The notes: a model not told the origin generated them from the sequence alone. DNA of 64,000 nucleotides from Pseudoalteromonas sp. T1lg48 (GCF_002964785.1 NZ_PQCC01000002.1:118822-182821), one strand, 5' to 3'. Positions 38,952-49,464 are shown, counted from the first letter of the stretch. Made by a program: numbers and translations.

Positions 38952-39106
38952 AATTTAAGAGCTATATGTAATACCGCTGGTGATGCAAACGCATATAACA
39001 CAGTTAAATTCGCAGCGTTTTGCTCATTGTGCCTCCTATTAACAACATCAAATAACGTGCCAAAATTAAAAACAAAAAAGATAAGTCACTGCTTTTCTAG
39101 GACGCA

Positions 39107-39134
39107 AAAAAAGAGGGCTGCTGCCCTCTTTTTT
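39107..39134 (-). terminator. Terminator after parC
   Basis: AGAGGGC / GCCCTCT stem with loop TGCT and A/T runs; directly follows, and slightly overlaps, the parC stop codon. Duplicated at 36908-36936. Confidence 0.88.
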
Positions 39135-41430
39135 ATTCTTCTGCTGTTTCTGTCACTTCAGGCTCTGGCGTACTGCCTGCAAGTTCAATCTCGCAGCCAT
39201 CCACTCTTTGTAAGCCACGGGGCAGTTTATTACCTCGGCGACCTCGCTCACCATGATAGTGCTCTAAATCGCTTGGTTTGAGTGTCAGCTTGCGCTTACC
39301 GGCAAGCAAGGTCACGCTGGCACCTTGCGGCACCACCGCCAGCAATTTCACAAATTCCTCACGAGCTTGCACCTTGGCGCTCGGGATGGAAATGATCTTA
39401 TTACCCTTACCCTTAGCCAGCTTGGGGAGATCGCGCAGCGGGAACAACAGCATGCGCCCCTCGCTGGAAATGGCCATGCAATAGTCGCTGGCGATATCAC
39501 CCACGGCAATGGGCTGCAGCAGTAAGCCACCTTTTGGAATACTCACCAAGGCCTTACCGTTTTTGTTTTTACTGACCAGATCGTTAAATTCGGCCACGAA
39601 ACCATAACCGGCATCGCTGGCCATCAGCAGCATCTGCTCATTGTCGGCCATTACCGCATGCTCCAAGGTCGCCCCTGCGGCAATATTAAAGCGTCCCGAC
39701 ATGGGCTCACCCTGGCTGCGCGCCGACGGTAAGCTATGGGCATCGGTGGCAAAGGCACGGCCACTGGAGTCGAGGAACACCGCGGGCTGATTGCTCTTAC
39801 CCTTGGCACTGGCCTTAAACTTATCGCCCGAGCGATAGCTCAAGCCTTCGGCATCGACATCATGGCCCTTGGCCACACGGGCCCAGCCTTTTTCGGAAAG
39901 CACCACGGTCACCGACTCGGACGGGATCAAATCCTTCTCGCTCAGCGCCTTGGCTTCTTCACGCTCAACCACGGGCGAACGACGTTCATCGCCATAGGTT
40001 TCTGCCGCTTCCTGAATTTCCTTTTTCATCAGCGTCGACATGCGACGCTCTGAACCCAGCGTCAGCTCTAATTTGTCACGCTCTTTGGCCAGCTCATCCT
40101 GCTCACCGCGAATTTTCATTTCCTCTAACTTAGCAAGATGACGAAGTTTTAAGTCCAGAATCGCTTCGGCTTGTGTTTCCGTTAAGCCAAAACGCTCCAT
40201 CAACACCGGCTTGGGCTCTTCCTCGTTGCGGATAATGGCAATCACTTCGTCAATATTGAGGAAGGCAACCATTAAACCTTCAAGGATATGCAGACGTGCT
40301 AAAACCTTATCGAGGCGGTATTGCAAACGACGACGCACCGTATCACGGCGAAACTCTAGCCACTCGGCCAAAATACTGCGCAGGTCTTTAACCTGAGGAC
40401 GACCATCAAGGCCAATCATATTCAGGTTAACGCGGTAGTTTTTCTCAAGATCTGTGGTTGCAAACAGGTGCGCCATCAACGGCTCCACCTTGATGCGGTT
40501 CGAGCGCGGCACCACCACGATACGGGTCGGGTTTTCATGGTCCGACTCATCGCGTAAGTCCGCCACCATGGGCAGCTTCTTCGCGGTCATTTGGTTGGCA
40601 ATTTGCTCCAACACCTTGGCACCCGAGCACTGATGCGGCAGCGCAGTGATCACTATTTCACCTTGCTCAACATGGTACTTGGCACGCATTTTTAGCGAAC
40701 CACGACCCGTGGTGTACATCTTCTCGATGTCGGCTTTCGGGGTGATAATTTCCGCTTCGGTGGGGTAATCCGGTGCCTTTACCAATTGCAGCAGTTCGGC
40801 TAATTCGGTTTTTGGTTTATCGAGCAATAAACAACAGGCTTCGGCCAGCTCACGCACGTTGTGAGGCGGAATATCCGTGGCCATACCAACGGCGATACCG
40901 GTCACCCCGTTTAAGAGGATATGCGGTAAACGAGCCGGCAATACCAGAGGCTCTTTCATGGTACCGTCGAAGTTCGGCGTCCAGTCTACCGTGCCCTGAC
41001 CAAGCTCTTTGAGTAGCACCTCGGAGAACTTAGACAAGCGCGCTTCGGTATAACGCATGGCGGCGAAAGACTTAGGATCATCCGCCGCGCCCCAGTTACC
41101 CTGGCCATCCACCAGCGGGTAACGGTAAGAAAACGGCTGTGCCATCAACACCATGGCTTCATAACAGGCGCTATCACCATGGGGGTGATACTTACCCAAT
41201 ACGTCACCCACGGTACGGGCGGATTTCTTGTATTTTGCCGCCGCCGATAAGCCCAGTTCGCTCATCGCGTAGACAATACGGCGCTGTACCGGCTTCAGGC
41301 CATCGCCAATATGCGGCAAGGCACGGTCCATGATCACGTACATGGAATAGTTAAGGTAGGCGTCTTCGGTAAAACGCCCCATAGTAAGCTGCTCTATGCC
41401 TTGTTGTGACAAGGTCGTTGTTTGTGTCAT
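39133..41430 (-). CDS. parC: Topoisomerase IV subunit A
   Basis: DNA breakage-rejoining subunit, 765 residues. N-terminal domain: [20 protein letters not shown], and the catalytic tyrosine in [10 protein letters not shown] (about Tyr127). In the quinolone-resistance region Ser87 and Glu91 ([11 protein letters not shown]) are the usual drug-sensitive residues. A beta-pinwheel C-terminal domain follows. Works with ParE to decatenate daughter chromosomes. The next gene, a PQQ-type dehydrogenase, separates it from parE. Its 3' end is duplicated at about 36.9-37.0 kb. Confidence 0.97.
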   Translation of the reverse strand: MTQTTTLSQQGIEQLTMGRFTEDAYLNYSMYVIMDRALPHIGDGLKPVQRRIVYAMSELGLSAAAKYKKSARTVGDVLGKYHPHGDSACYEAMVLMAQPFSYRYPLVDGQGNWGAADDPKSFAAMRYTEARLSKFSEVLLKELGQGTVDWTPNFDGTMKEPLVLPARLPHILLNGVTGIAVGMATDIPPHNVRELAEACCLLLDKPKTELAELLQLVKAPDYPTEAEIITPKADIEKMYTTGRGSLKMRAKYHVEQGEIVITALPHQCSGAKVLEQIANQMTAKKLPMVADLRDESDHENPTRIVVVPRSNRIKVEPLMAHLFATTDLEKNYRVNLNMIGLDGRPQVKDLRSILAEWLEFRRDTVRRRLQYRLDKVLARLHILEGLMVAFLNIDEVIAIIRNEEEPKPVLMERFGLTETQAEAILDLKLRHLAKLEEMKIRGEQDELAKERDKLELTLGSERRMSTLMKKEIQEAAETYGDERRSPVVEREEAKALSEKDLIPSESVTVVLSEKGWARVAKGHDVDAEGLSYRSGDKFKASAKGKSNQPAVFLDSSGRAFATDAHSLPSARSQGEPMSGRFNIAAGATLEHAVMADNEQMLLMASDAGYGFVAEFNDLVSKNKNGKALVSIPKGGLLLQPIAVGDIASDYCMAISSEGRMLLFPLRDLPKLAKGKGNKIISIPSAKVQAREEFVKLLAVVPQGASVTLLAGKRKLTLKPSDLEHYHGERGRRGNKLPRGLQRVDGCEIELAGSTPEPEVTETAEE

Positions 41431-41446
41431 TGCTCGTTATCCAAAC

Positions 41447-42541
41447 TTACTTTTTATTATATTGCACACGGTAGATGGCATTGGCGTAATCGTCGGAGAC
41501 CAGCAGGCTGCCATCGGGCATTTGCACCATGGCCACCGGGCGACCATAGGTTTGCTCATTTTCCATAAAGCCGGTGATAAACGGCGTATAGCCCGTCACC
41601 TTGTCGCCCTCAACCTTGGCGACCATAACTCGGTAACCCGCTTTTTTACTGCGGTTCCACGAGCCGTGCTCGGCCACAAATAGCTGATTTTTATATGTGC
41701 CAGGGAACTGCTCGCCGGTGTAGAAATGAATCCCCAACGGCGCCACATGGGCACCCAAATTAAGGGCCGGCTGTACATAATCACTCATCTTCTTACCCTT
41801 ACCAAATTCAGGATCGGCAATGGTGCCGCCATGAAAATACGGGAAGCCAAAATGTTGTCCGGGCTTTGTGATCACATTGATTTCACAGGGCGGGATATCA
41901 TCGCCCATCATGTCGCGGCCATTGTCACTAAACCAGAGGTTGCCAGTTTGCGGGTGGTAATCAAACCCCACCGAATTACGTACGCCCTTTGCGATGGTGG
42001 TCACTTCTTTGCTTTTTAGATCCAGTGAATAAAGCAAACCAAATTCCGGATCCTCGGCACAGACATTACAAGGCACGCCTACCGGAATGATTAAATCACC
42101 CTGGGGGGAAAAGCGAATAAATTTCCAGCCATGGTGACGTTTATCGGGTAGCTGGTCGAATACCACCTCCCTTTCGGCCTTATCCAGCTTGGTGTCTATG
42201 TCTTTAAAGCGCACGATGCGCTCCACTTCGGCGACATATAAATCACCGTCTTTAAAGGCGATGCCGGACGGCAAATTCAGGCCCTCGGCTATCAATACCT
42301 GACGCTCCGCCTGGCCATCTTTATCCGCATCGATTAACGCGTGCACCTTGCCGGCCTTGCGCGAGCCCGCATAGACGATGCCACTGTCTGATAACGCCAG
42401 CTGACGGGCGTTCTCTACATTTAAGGCATATGGCTCGATACTAAAGCCTTCGGGAACCGATAGACGCTCGGTAATGTCCGTGGCCTGGGCACTGCCCACA
42501 AAGGCCAAACCCATTAACGTGCTTAAAATTTTCTTACCCAT
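41447..42541 (-). CDS. PQQ-dependent sugar dehydrogenase-like (sorbosone dehydrogenase family)
   Basis: 364 residues with signal peptide (MGKKILSTLMGLAFVGSAQA), hence periplasmic. Six-bladed propeller of the GSDH/YliI type: LNLPSGIAFKDGDLYVAEVE, RHHGWKFIRFSPQGDLIIPV, GVRNSVGFDYHPQTGNLWFS, FVAEHGSWNRSKKAGYRV. The CNVC pair in GVPCNVCAED is typical of this branch. Such proteins oxidise aldoses or related sugars with PQQ and pass electrons to the respiratory chain, but the substrate here is unknown. It lies between parC and parE. Confidence 0.9.
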   Translation of the reverse strand: MGKKILSTLMGLAFVGSAQATDITERLSVPEGFSIEPYALNVENARQLALSDSGIVYAGSRKAGKVHALIDADKDGQAERQVLIAEGLNLPSGIAFKDGDLYVAEVERIVRFKDIDTKLDKAEREVVFDQLPDKRHHGWKFIRFSPQGDLIIPVGVPCNVCAEDPEFGLLYSLDLKSKEVTTIAKGVRNSVGFDYHPQTGNLWFSDNGRDMMGDDIPPCEINVITKPGQHFGFPYFHGGTIADPEFGKGKKMSDYVQPALNLGAHVAPLGIHFYTGEQFPGTYKNQLFVAEHGSWNRSKKAGYRVMVAKVEGDKVTGYTPFITGFMENEQTYGRPVAMVQMPDGSLLVSDDYANAIYRVQYNKK

Positions 42542-42595
42542 GGAAACCTCTCTCTGTTTATTGGCGCCTTAGCTCGGCACCCAGATTGCTGTTAC

Positions 42596-44491
42596 TTACA
42601 GTTCAACTTCGGCTTTATCGCCGTGGTTTTCTAACCATTGGCGGCGATCGCCGGATCGCTTTTTCGCCAGCAGCATGTCCATCACTTCTTCGGTCTGCTC
42701 CGGCTCGTCCAAGGTTAACTGCACCAAGCGACGGGTGTTGGGATCCATGGTCGTTTCGCGCAGTTGCAGCGGGTTCATTTCACCCAAACCTTTAAAGCGC
42801 TGGACATTCACCTTGCCGCGCTTTTTCTCTGCTTCGATACGATCCAGGATCCCGGTTTTTTCATCTTCGTCTAGGGCATAGAAGACCTCTTTACCCACGT
42901 CGATACGATAGAGCGGCGGCATCGCCACATAGACATGGCCCTGAAGAACCAGGGAGGGGAAATGCTTTACAAACAGCGCACACAGCAAGGTGGCGATATG
43001 CAGTCCATCGGAGTCCGCATCGGCAAGAATACACACCTTGCCATAGCGCAACCCGCTTAAGTCTTCACTGTCTGGATCTATACCCAGGGCCACGGAAATA
43101 TCGTGCACTTCTTGCGAGGCCAGGATCTGCCCCGACTCCACTTCCCAGGTATTGAGGATCTTACCGCGCAGCGGCATGATCGCTTGAAAGTCTCTATCGC
43201 GCGCCTGTTTAGCCGAGCCACCCGCCGAGTCACCTTCCACCAGAAAGAGTTCGGTGCGCTCGATTTCGCTGCTGCTACAGTCGGTCAGCTTACCCGGCAG
43301 CGCCGGCCCTTGAGTGACCTTTTTACGCACCACCTTTTTTGCCGCGCGCATACGACGCTGGGCATTGCTAATACACAGCTCGGCCAAGAGCTCGGCCACG
43401 TCTGTGTGTTCGTTCAACCACAGGCTAAAAGAATCTTTCACCACCCCGGAAACAAAGGCCGCACATTGACGCGACGACAGTTTTTCTTTGGTTTGTCCGG
43501 CAAATTGCGGGTCTTGCATCTTCACCGACAGCACATAGGAGCACTTATCCCAGATGTCTTCCGGAGTCAGGCGCACGCCCCGTGGTAAAAGATTACGGAA
43601 TTCACAGAACTCGCGCATGGCCTCAAGCAGACCCTGGCGCAAGCCATTAACATGAGTACCGCCCTGGGCGGTGGGGATCAGGTTTACATAGCTTTCGGTT
43701 ATCGACTCACCACCTTCCGGCAGCCATAGCAAGGCCCAGTCGACCCCTTCTGTACTGCCGCTAAACTCACCGGTAAAGGGTTGTTGCGGCAGGGTTTCAT
43801 AGCCCTTGGTGGCGTCCTTGATATAGTCTTTGAGGCCGGCCTCATAGAACCACTCTTGCGTTTCCTTGGTTTGCTTATTAACAAAGCGAATGCGCAGGCC
43901 CGGGCATAGCACCGCCTTGGCCTTAAGCACGTGGTTTAATTTCGTCAGTGAGAAGTTGGCCGAATCAAAATACGAGGCATCGGGCCAAAAGCGCACCGAG
44001 GTTCCGGTATTACGCTTACCCACGGTACCCGTTACGTGCAAATCTTGCACCTTATCACCATTGGCGAAGGCAATTTCGTAGACCTGACCATCACGACGCA
44101 CGGTCACCTCAACTCGAGTCGACAAGGCGTTCACCACGGAAATACCCACACCATGCAAACCACCGGAGAATTGGTAGTTTTTATTGGAGAACTTACCACC
44201 GGCATGGAGTTTGGTGAGGATCAGCTCAACCCCGGGGATCCCTTCTTCCGGATGAATATCAACCGGCATACCCCGGCCATCATCGATCACCTCAAGGGAG
44301 TTATCTTCATGGAGGATCACATCCACCTTGCTGGCATGACCGGCCAGGGCCTCATCGACACTGTTGTCGATCACTTCTTGGCCCAGGTGGTTAGGACGAG
44401 TGGTATCTGTATACATGCCCGGACGGCGTTTTACTGGGTCCAGACCATTTAATACTTCAATTGCTTCGGCGTTATAGTTCTGCTGGCTCAT
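42596..44491 (-). CDS. parE: Topoisomerase IV subunit B
   Basis: ATPase subunit of topoisomerase IV, 631 residues. GHKL ATP site: EVIDNSVDEALAGHA, DDGRGMPV and SGGLHGVGISVVNAL. The transducer domain is followed by the TOPRIM domain (VEGDSAGGSAKQARDRDFQA) and a typical C-terminus with the KRFKGLGEMNP-like block. Pairs with ParC. Followed downstream on the same strand by the PQQ-type dehydrogenase gene and then parC. Confidence 0.97.
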   Translation of the reverse strand: MSQQNYNAEAIEVLNGLDPVKRRPGMYTDTTRPNHLGQEVIDNSVDEALAGHASKVDVILHEDNSLEVIDDGRGMPVDIHPEEGIPGVELILTKLHAGGKFSNKNYQFSGGLHGVGISVVNALSTRVEVTVRRDGQVYEIAFANGDKVQDLHVTGTVGKRNTGTSVRFWPDASYFDSANFSLTKLNHVLKAKAVLCPGLRIRFVNKQTKETQEWFYEAGLKDYIKDATKGYETLPQQPFTGEFSGSTEGVDWALLWLPEGGESITESYVNLIPTAQGGTHVNGLRQGLLEAMREFCEFRNLLPRGVRLTPEDIWDKCSYVLSVKMQDPQFAGQTKEKLSSRQCAAFVSGVVKDSFSLWLNEHTDVAELLAELCISNAQRRMRAAKKVVRKKVTQGPALPGKLTDCSSSEIERTELFLVEGDSAGGSAKQARDRDFQAIMPLRGKILNTWEVESGQILASQEVHDISVALGIDPDSEDLSGLRYGKVCILADADSDGLHIATLLCALFVKHFPSLVLQGHVYVAMPPLYRIDVGKEVFYALDEDEKTGILDRIEAEKKRGKVNVQRFKGLGEMNPLQLRETTMDPNTRRLVQLTLDEPEQTEEVMDMLLAKKRSGDRRQWLENHGDKAEVEL

Positions 44492-44510
44492 ATTTTTATT
44501 CGTTAACAGC

Positions 44511-45079
44511 CTATGTGGTTAGGGTGATATTTAAGAATCGCGTAATGGCGCCAAAATAGCGCTCAAATCCTACAAAGCGGTGCTCGCCGCCGGGTTCAAC
44601 AACCTGTTGGCAGAGTTGGTAGTAGTCTACGGCCTGCCTATAGGGTAACACTTCATCACCTTGTTGTTGTAACAAAAACAATAGCTCGGGGGAAGCTAAT
44701 TGCTCCAAATAAAGTTGTTCCAGCGCCCGCACATGCGTTTGCTCTAACTGGTAATGATAATCCTGATAAGGATTGTATTGGGCCCCCAAATATTCGCTAA
44801 ACCGACGCGCCGGATGCACTGCAGGGTTAACCACCACGGCGGGTAGCCCATGGGTTTGCGATAAGTAAGTGGCATAAAAGCCACCCAGGGAGCTGCCGAT
44901 CAAGGCGGTGTGCTCATCCAGGTGCTCCTCTAACTGGGCGATGGCCACTTTTGGATCATGACTTAAGCGCGGCAAATATATTGCCCGGACCAATTGGCCA
45001 GATACTCGCCTAATTGCACCGCTTTTTGCGATAACTCCGAGCTATTAAAGCCATGAATATAGATTAATTTTCTAGCCAT
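44511..45079 (-). pseudogene. yqiA: YqiA-type esterase, frameshifted
   Basis: ATG at 45079 opens MARKLIYIHGFNSSELSQKA, the YqiA N-terminus. That frame stops at 44963 after QYICRA. From about 44990 the neighbouring frame continues IYLPRLSHDPKVA, then the nucleophile motif GSSLGGFYATYLSQ and AVVVNPAVHPARRF through to 44511. Joined, the product is about 190 residues, the family length, of alpha/beta-hydrolase fold. The shift equals one missing base near 44975-44990. It lies in the conserved parE-yqiA-cpdA-yqiB-nudF order and overlaps cpdA by 16 bases, which favours a recent mutation or a base-call error over old decay. Confidence 0.85.
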
Positions 45080-45846
45080 ACTACCTGTGTCTTGAGTGAC
45101 CCGTCCTGTTCCACGCGCAGGCGACGATAGGCCGGACCCATGCTCTGTTGCTGCCAATCCTGCGTGTGTTTAGTAAATTGAATCGAGGTCGCCGGCGTGC
45201 CGTATATGGTTACGCCTTCATAAACACGTTCATACTCGTTATGAGCATGACCATGCACCAGCGCCTGAACCTGGGGATACTCGCCCAGTAAATCCAACAA
45301 TTGGGCGCCGTTTTCCAAAATGTGTTTGTCGATATAACCGCGCACCGGCAAGGGATGGTGGTGACCGATTAATATATGCGGCGCGTCACTCTCGGCCAGC
45401 GCCTCTTTAATGTCGTGCAGGTGCGACTTGCTCACCCAGCCCGACGGCGTGGTGCCCTTGGTATTGATCAGCAGCAATTGCGCGTAAGGGTGGCAAATAC
45501 GTTTGCAGGACCGGATTTGCCCTTCACTCATGGCCTGCAAATGGGTGAGTTCATCATGATTGCCGGGCACCCAGAATACCGGACATGCCAGGGGGCTCTT
45601 TGCCACCAGCTCGGCAAATAATTGATAGGACTCGGCCGTGTGATCCTGAGTTAGGTCGCCACCGAAAACCACAAAATCGAACGCTTCCTCGGCCATAGCC
45701 GCCAGGGTTTTCGCCAAGTGCTCGGCACAATTAACATTAAAGTATTCGCCGTTTTTATCGGCAAACACATGACTATCGGTAAAGTGACCGAAGTGCAGCG
45801 GCTGGGCTGCATTAATATGATGTTCTTTAAACCAGGTCACTGCCAC
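45064..45846 (-). CDS. cpdA: 3',5'-cyclic-AMP phosphodiesterase
   Basis: 260-residue metallophosphoesterase of the CpdA class, cytoplasmic. Two-metal motifs in order: TDSHVF (family DxH), VFGGDLTQD, VPGNHDEL, IGHHHPLPV and VHGHAHNEY. Lowers cAMP and so CRP activity. Overlaps yqiB upstream by 20 bases and yqiA downstream, part of the nudF-yqiB-cpdA-yqiA-parE unit. Confidence 0.95.
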   Translation of the reverse strand: MAVTWFKEHHINAAQPLHFGHFTDSHVFADKNGEYFNVNCAEHLAKTLAAMAEEAFDFVVFGGDLTQDHTAESYQLFAELVAKSPLACPVFWVPGNHDELTHLQAMSEGQIRSCKRICHPYAQLLLINTKGTTPSGWVSKSHLHDIKEALAESDAPHILIGHHHPLPVRGYIDKHILENGAQLLDLLGEYPQVQALVHGHAHNEYERVYEGVTIYGTPATSIQFTKHTQDWQQQSMGPAYRRLRVEQDGSLKTQVVWLEN

Positions 45847-46282
45847 AATCCCAATCCAATACCGCCTCGCCGTGCGAAATACAAAACGTCAGCCAGTCGT
45901 GTAAAAACGCATTGACCTGATACTTCTCGTCTTTTTGATGCATGCCCGCATTCGGGTAGCTGTAGGTTGGTTTAATGCGGCTGTGATAGTCCGGGTGCAC
46001 CACCTCGGCCACCCGGGCGTCGTGATAAATGCGTACGTTCATCGGCGGCGTAAACATACCGGCAATGGCGCCGCGCACCTGAGTAATACAAATATCCGTG
46101 GTGTACTTGGCCATCTGCTCTATATCAACTTGATAGCGCTCATGACGAATATCCAACAAACGCGACGCGCCCCGGCATTGCTGCTCGGGGAGGATGCGCA
46201 GGACATTGGCATAATTGCGCTCACATAGAGTGAGATACTTGGGTAATGATTGTATATACCCGGCTCTTCTTTGTACCGTCAC
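45827..46282 (-). CDS. yqiB: DUF1249 protein YqiB
   Basis: 151 residues, single DUF1249 domain. Conserved parts: SLPKYLTLCERNYANVLRIL, QVDIEQMAKYTTDICITQVR and the Lys/Tyr-rich middle, ending WDCGSDLV. Cytoplasmic, function unknown in all species. It overlaps nudF by 4 bases and cpdA by 20, so translation is coupled. Its conserved place beside cpdA and nudF suggests a nucleotide-related role. Confidence 0.92.
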   Translation of the reverse strand: MTVQRRAGYIQSLPKYLTLCERNYANVLRILPEQQCRGASRLLDIRHERYQVDIEQMAKYTTDICITQVRGAIAGMFTPPMNVRIYHDARVAEVVHPDYHSRIKPTYSYPNAGMHQKDEKYQVNAFLHDWLTFCISHGEAVLDWDCGSDLV

Positions 46283-46902
46283 GGTTTATTCCACTGCTGT
46301 AAAATACGCTGCTCGTTCAGTGCCAACCATTGTAGACTGATCACCGTGGCTGCGTTATCGATTTCACCGCTATTGAGGCGGGCCAGGGCTTCGTCTAGGT
46401 CCAGCACATGGACCTTAATATCTTCGCCCTCATGATCCAAGCCGAAAATCCCTCCGGCCTCACTGAGATCCGTTTGCGCCAAGTATAAATACAGGCGCTC
46501 GCTGGTGCCCCCGGGGCTGGATAAGTACGACAACATAAATTCCAGCTCACCGAGCTCCAGCCCGGCTTCTTCCTGCGCTTCTTTACGTACCACGGCTTGA
46601 TAATCTTCGCTGCCGTCGGCCATGCCGGCGATGCACTCCAGTAACCAAGGACTGTCTTTACTGGCCATGGCGGCGATACGGATCTGCTCAACCAGGAGCA
46701 CCTGGCGACTACGGGGATCATAGGGTAAGACCGCCACCGCATGACCCCGTTCAAATATTTCCCTTTCTATGGTGTCGCTGCGACCGCCGGCAAAGAGTGC
46801 ATGGTTAAATCGGTACTTATCCACTTTAAAGAAGCCATCGAAGACTCTTTCGGTGCTTTCAACCTGCACATCTTCGTTTTTAAAACTACTGATTTTATTC
46901 AT
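46279..46902 (-). CDS. nudF: ADP-ribose pyrophosphatase (Nudix)
   Basis: 207 residues. Hydrolyses ADP-ribose to AMP and ribose 5-phosphate. The Nudix box is readable as GMADGSEDYQAVVRKEAQEE followed by AGL; Lys stands where most members have the first Arg of REUXEE, but the Glu metal ligands are kept. The upstream strand VEQIRIAAMASKDSPWLLEC is typical of NudF. First gene of the nudF-yqiB-cpdA-yqiA-parE unit and divergent from tolC, a layout conserved in many gammaproteobacteria. Confidence 0.95.
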   Translation of the reverse strand: MNKISSFKNEDVQVESTERVFDGFFKVDKYRFNHALFAGGRSDTIEREIFERGHAVAVLPYDPRSRQVLLVEQIRIAAMASKDSPWLLECIAGMADGSEDYQAVVRKEAQEEAGLELGELEFMLSYLSSPGGTSERLYLYLAQTDLSEAGGIFGLDHEGEDIKVHVLDLDEALARLNSGEIDNAATVISLQWLALNEQRILQQWNKP

Positions 46903-47085
46903 ATAAAACAGACCGATTACGTTAAGTCACAAAAACAAGAATAAACGATACCGTTTACCCTTCCGCTAAATATAAATTCTGTTACACTTAAGCATATATT
47001 ATTTACGCTTTTGCTTTTCAATATCGTGTCTAAACACGGTAACATGCAGATAATTCGCAATATATTCCTAAGGACTGTACTGAAA

Positions 47086-48447
47086 ATGAAAAAGACATTG
47101 TTGACGACGTTGCTAGCGCTTAGCTTTAGCTCTTACAGTCATGCTGAAGACCTGCTCCAGGTTTATCAAATTGCCCTTGAAAATGATCCCGTGGTCCTTA
47201 AAGCCAAGGCCAATGCCGAAGCACAACAGCATAACACAGACCGAGCCTTAAGCGCCTTGTTACCACAAGTCGACTTTTCTATGGGCTACAGTAAAACCGA
47301 CAGTGACGGTTACGATATCGACACCGATACCGGCCAGTTGATGTCCCTCGATACCGAGCGCGACACTTTTTCTCGTCAGATCAGTCTTAACCAAGCCATT
47401 TTCAACTTGAATGCATGGCGTTCATTGGATATCGCCGATAAGCAGGCGCTGCAACAGCAAACCGTTTACGACCTGGCACAACAAGCCCTGATCGTGCGCG
47501 TTTCGCAAGGCTATTTCAACGTCCTTAGTGCGATCGACACCCTGGAATTTGTGCAGGCGGAAAAGCGTGCCATCGAGCGTCAATTAGAGCAAACAAAACA
47601 GCGCTTTGCCGTGGGCCTAACGGCTATCACAGACGTACACGAAGCACAGGCTCAGTTCGATAACTCGGTTGCCCGTGAAATCGTTGCCAAAAACGATGTG
47701 GAAACGGCTCGAGAGCAACTACGTGAAATCACAGGTAAATACCACGCCAAGCTGGACACTTTGGACACCGAGACCTTCTCTACCGTACAGCCAACCAAGC
47801 AAAACACCGACTTTGTTGAGCTTGCCAAGCAAAACAACTTAGAGTTACAAGTGTCTAAAGCCACCGTTGACATTGCCAAGCAGCAAATCGACCTGGCGCA
47901 AGCGGGTCACTACCCGACGCTCTTTTTGAACGCCTCTTACGGCGATTCATTGACAGATACAGAAATCAGCACCATGGGCACCACCTTTAACCGTGATCAC
48001 GTGCCCCGTGAAGATCAAACCACCGTTGGCCTAAGCTTCAACCTGCCACTGTACTCAGGTGGTGCCACCGTCGCCTCAACCAAGCAAGCGCGCTCTCTGT
48101 ATGTGGCCGCCAGCGAAGACCTAGAAGCGACACTACGTGCCGTAACCCGCTCGACTATTACCTCATATAATCAGGTAGTCTCGGATATCGCCACCTACAA
48201 GGCCCTTGAGCAGGCGGTGATCTCGGCGGAAAGTGCGTTGCAAGCAACCGAAGCCGGTTTCGAAGTGGGTACACGTACCATAGTCGACGTACTGGTAAGC
48301 ACCCAGAACCTATACAACGCTAAGCGTAACCTGGCTAACGTGCGTTATCGCTATGTGGTGTCAACTCTGGCGCTTAAGCAAGCGGCGGGCACTCTGACGG
48401 CGCAAGACTTGGAAGCTATCAACCAAGGCTTAAAAGCACAAAACTAA
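47086..48447 (+). CDS. tolC: Outer-membrane efflux channel TolC
   Basis: 453 residues from the ATG at 47086, chosen for the signal peptide MKKTLLTTLLALSFSSYSHA; earlier in-frame starts would precede it with unlikely sequence. Two OEP repeats give the alpha-barrel: AEDLLQVYQIALENDPVV, ALSALLPQVDFSMGYSKT, then the second half beginning ELAKQNNLELQVSKATVD. TolC is the exit duct for multidrug pumps and type I secretion. Divergent from nudF. Confidence 0.95.
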   Translation: MKKTLLTTLLALSFSSYSHAEDLLQVYQIALENDPVVLKAKANAEAQQHNTDRALSALLPQVDFSMGYSKTDSDGYDIDTDTGQLMSLDTERDTFSRQISLNQAIFNLNAWRSLDIADKQALQQQTVYDLAQQALIVRVSQGYFNVLSAIDTLEFVQAEKRAIERQLEQTKQRFAVGLTAITDVHEAQAQFDNSVAREIVAKNDVETAREQLREITGKYHAKLDTLDTETFSTVQPTKQNTDFVELAKQNNLELQVSKATVDIAKQQIDLAQAGHYPTLFLNASYGDSLTDTEISTMGTTFNRDHVPREDQTTVGLSFNLPLYSGGATVASTKQARSLYVAASEDLEATLRAVTRSTITSYNQVVSDIATYKALEQAVISAESALQATEAGFEVGTRTIVDVLVSTQNLYNAKRNLANVRYRYVVSTLALKQAAGTLTAQDLEAINQGLKAQN

Positions 48448-48457
48448 GACAACAGAC

Positions 48458-48487
48458 AAAGCCAGCCTCAGCGCTGGCTTTGTTTTG
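48458..48487 (+). terminator. Terminator after tolC
   Basis: AAAGCCAGC / GCTGGCTTT stem with 6-base loop and T-rich tail. Confidence 0.88.
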
Positions 48488-48537
48488 CCAATATAACGTA
48501 TACTGAGCGCCATTCGTCATGATAAATATCAACGCTT

Positions 48538-49464
48538 GTGGTTAACAAAACATCCTTCCAACTGGCTTTTTTTGCCCCGAAATACTGGCCTAGCTGGCTA
48601 TCCGTTTTCTTACTCTATACCCTTAGTTGGTTACCCCAATCCTGGCAACTGGCTTTAGGACGTGCACTCGGCCGCCTTGTTTATCGCTTGATGAAAAAGC
48701 GCCGCAAAATCGCCGAAGTGAATATCGCCCTGTGCTACCCGGAGCTAAACGCCGAGCAACGAGCCGAGCTGGTGCTTAAAAACATGGAAAACACCGGCAT
48801 GGCCATTTTTGAAAGCGCCATGGCCTGGTGGTGGCCCGATTGGCGAATCAATCGCATTGTTGGCTCAATCACAGGTTTGGAACACATTGATAAGGCGAAT
48901 GCCGAAGGCTGTGGTGTACTCCTAATGGCACCACATTATTTGCACCTTGAAATGTCATCTCGGATCATGGGCACACAGCGCCACGCTGTTGGCTTTTACA
49001 GACCACATAACAACGCCTTGATGGATTATTTCACCACCAAGGGCCGATTGCGTTCAAACAAATACCTAGTTGGTAAGCGCGATATCAAAGGCCTTTTGAA
49101 AGCGCTAAAAGACAAAAATTTCTGTTATTACCTGCCAGACCAAGACTATGGCAGAAAACGCAGCGTTTTTGCCCCATTCTTCGCAGTTGAACAGGCCGCG
49201 AGTACAACAGGGACGCTTATCTTTGCATCTGCGAAATACTGTAAAACACTCAGTATCCACAGCCGTCGTGATGAAAAGGGTAAATACCATTTGGCTGTGC
49301 AACCTGCGCTTGAGAATTTCCCGAGCGGCGATGAAGTGGCCGATGTCACAGCGGTCAACCAACGCATGGAAGAGGCTATCAATAAAGCCCCAGAGCAATA
49401 TATGTGGTTGCATCGACGCTTTAAAACCCGACCGGATCAAAACGCGCCCTCTTACTACCGCTAG
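48538..49464 (+). CDS. Lipid A late acyltransferase (LpxL/LpxM family)
   Basis: 308 residues, inner-membrane. An N-terminal helix (SVFLLYTLSWLPQSWQLALG) and the HX4E catalytic motif in APHYLHLE at about residue 130 are visible. RPHNNALMDYFTTKGRL, YLPDQDYGRKRSVFAPFF and a C-terminal WLHRRFKTRP complete the family set. Adds a secondary acyl chain to lipid A. LpxL and LpxM cannot be separated from sequence by eye. The start is GTG at 48538, without a clear ribosome-binding site. Confidence 0.9.
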   Translation: MVNKTSFQLAFFAPKYWPSWLSVFLLYTLSWLPQSWQLALGRALGRLVYRLMKKRRKIAEVNIALCYPELNAEQRAELVLKNMENTGMAIFESAMAWWWPDWRINRIVGSITGLEHIDKANAEGCGVLLMAPHYLHLEMSSRIMGTQRHAVGFYRPHNNALMDYFTTKGRLRSNKYLVGKRDIKGLLKALKDKNFCYYLPDQDYGRKRSVFAPFFAVEQAASTTGTLIFASAKYCKTLSIHSRRDEKGKYHLAVQPALENFPSGDEVADVTAVNQRMEEAINKAPEQYMWLHRRFKTRPDQNAPSYYR

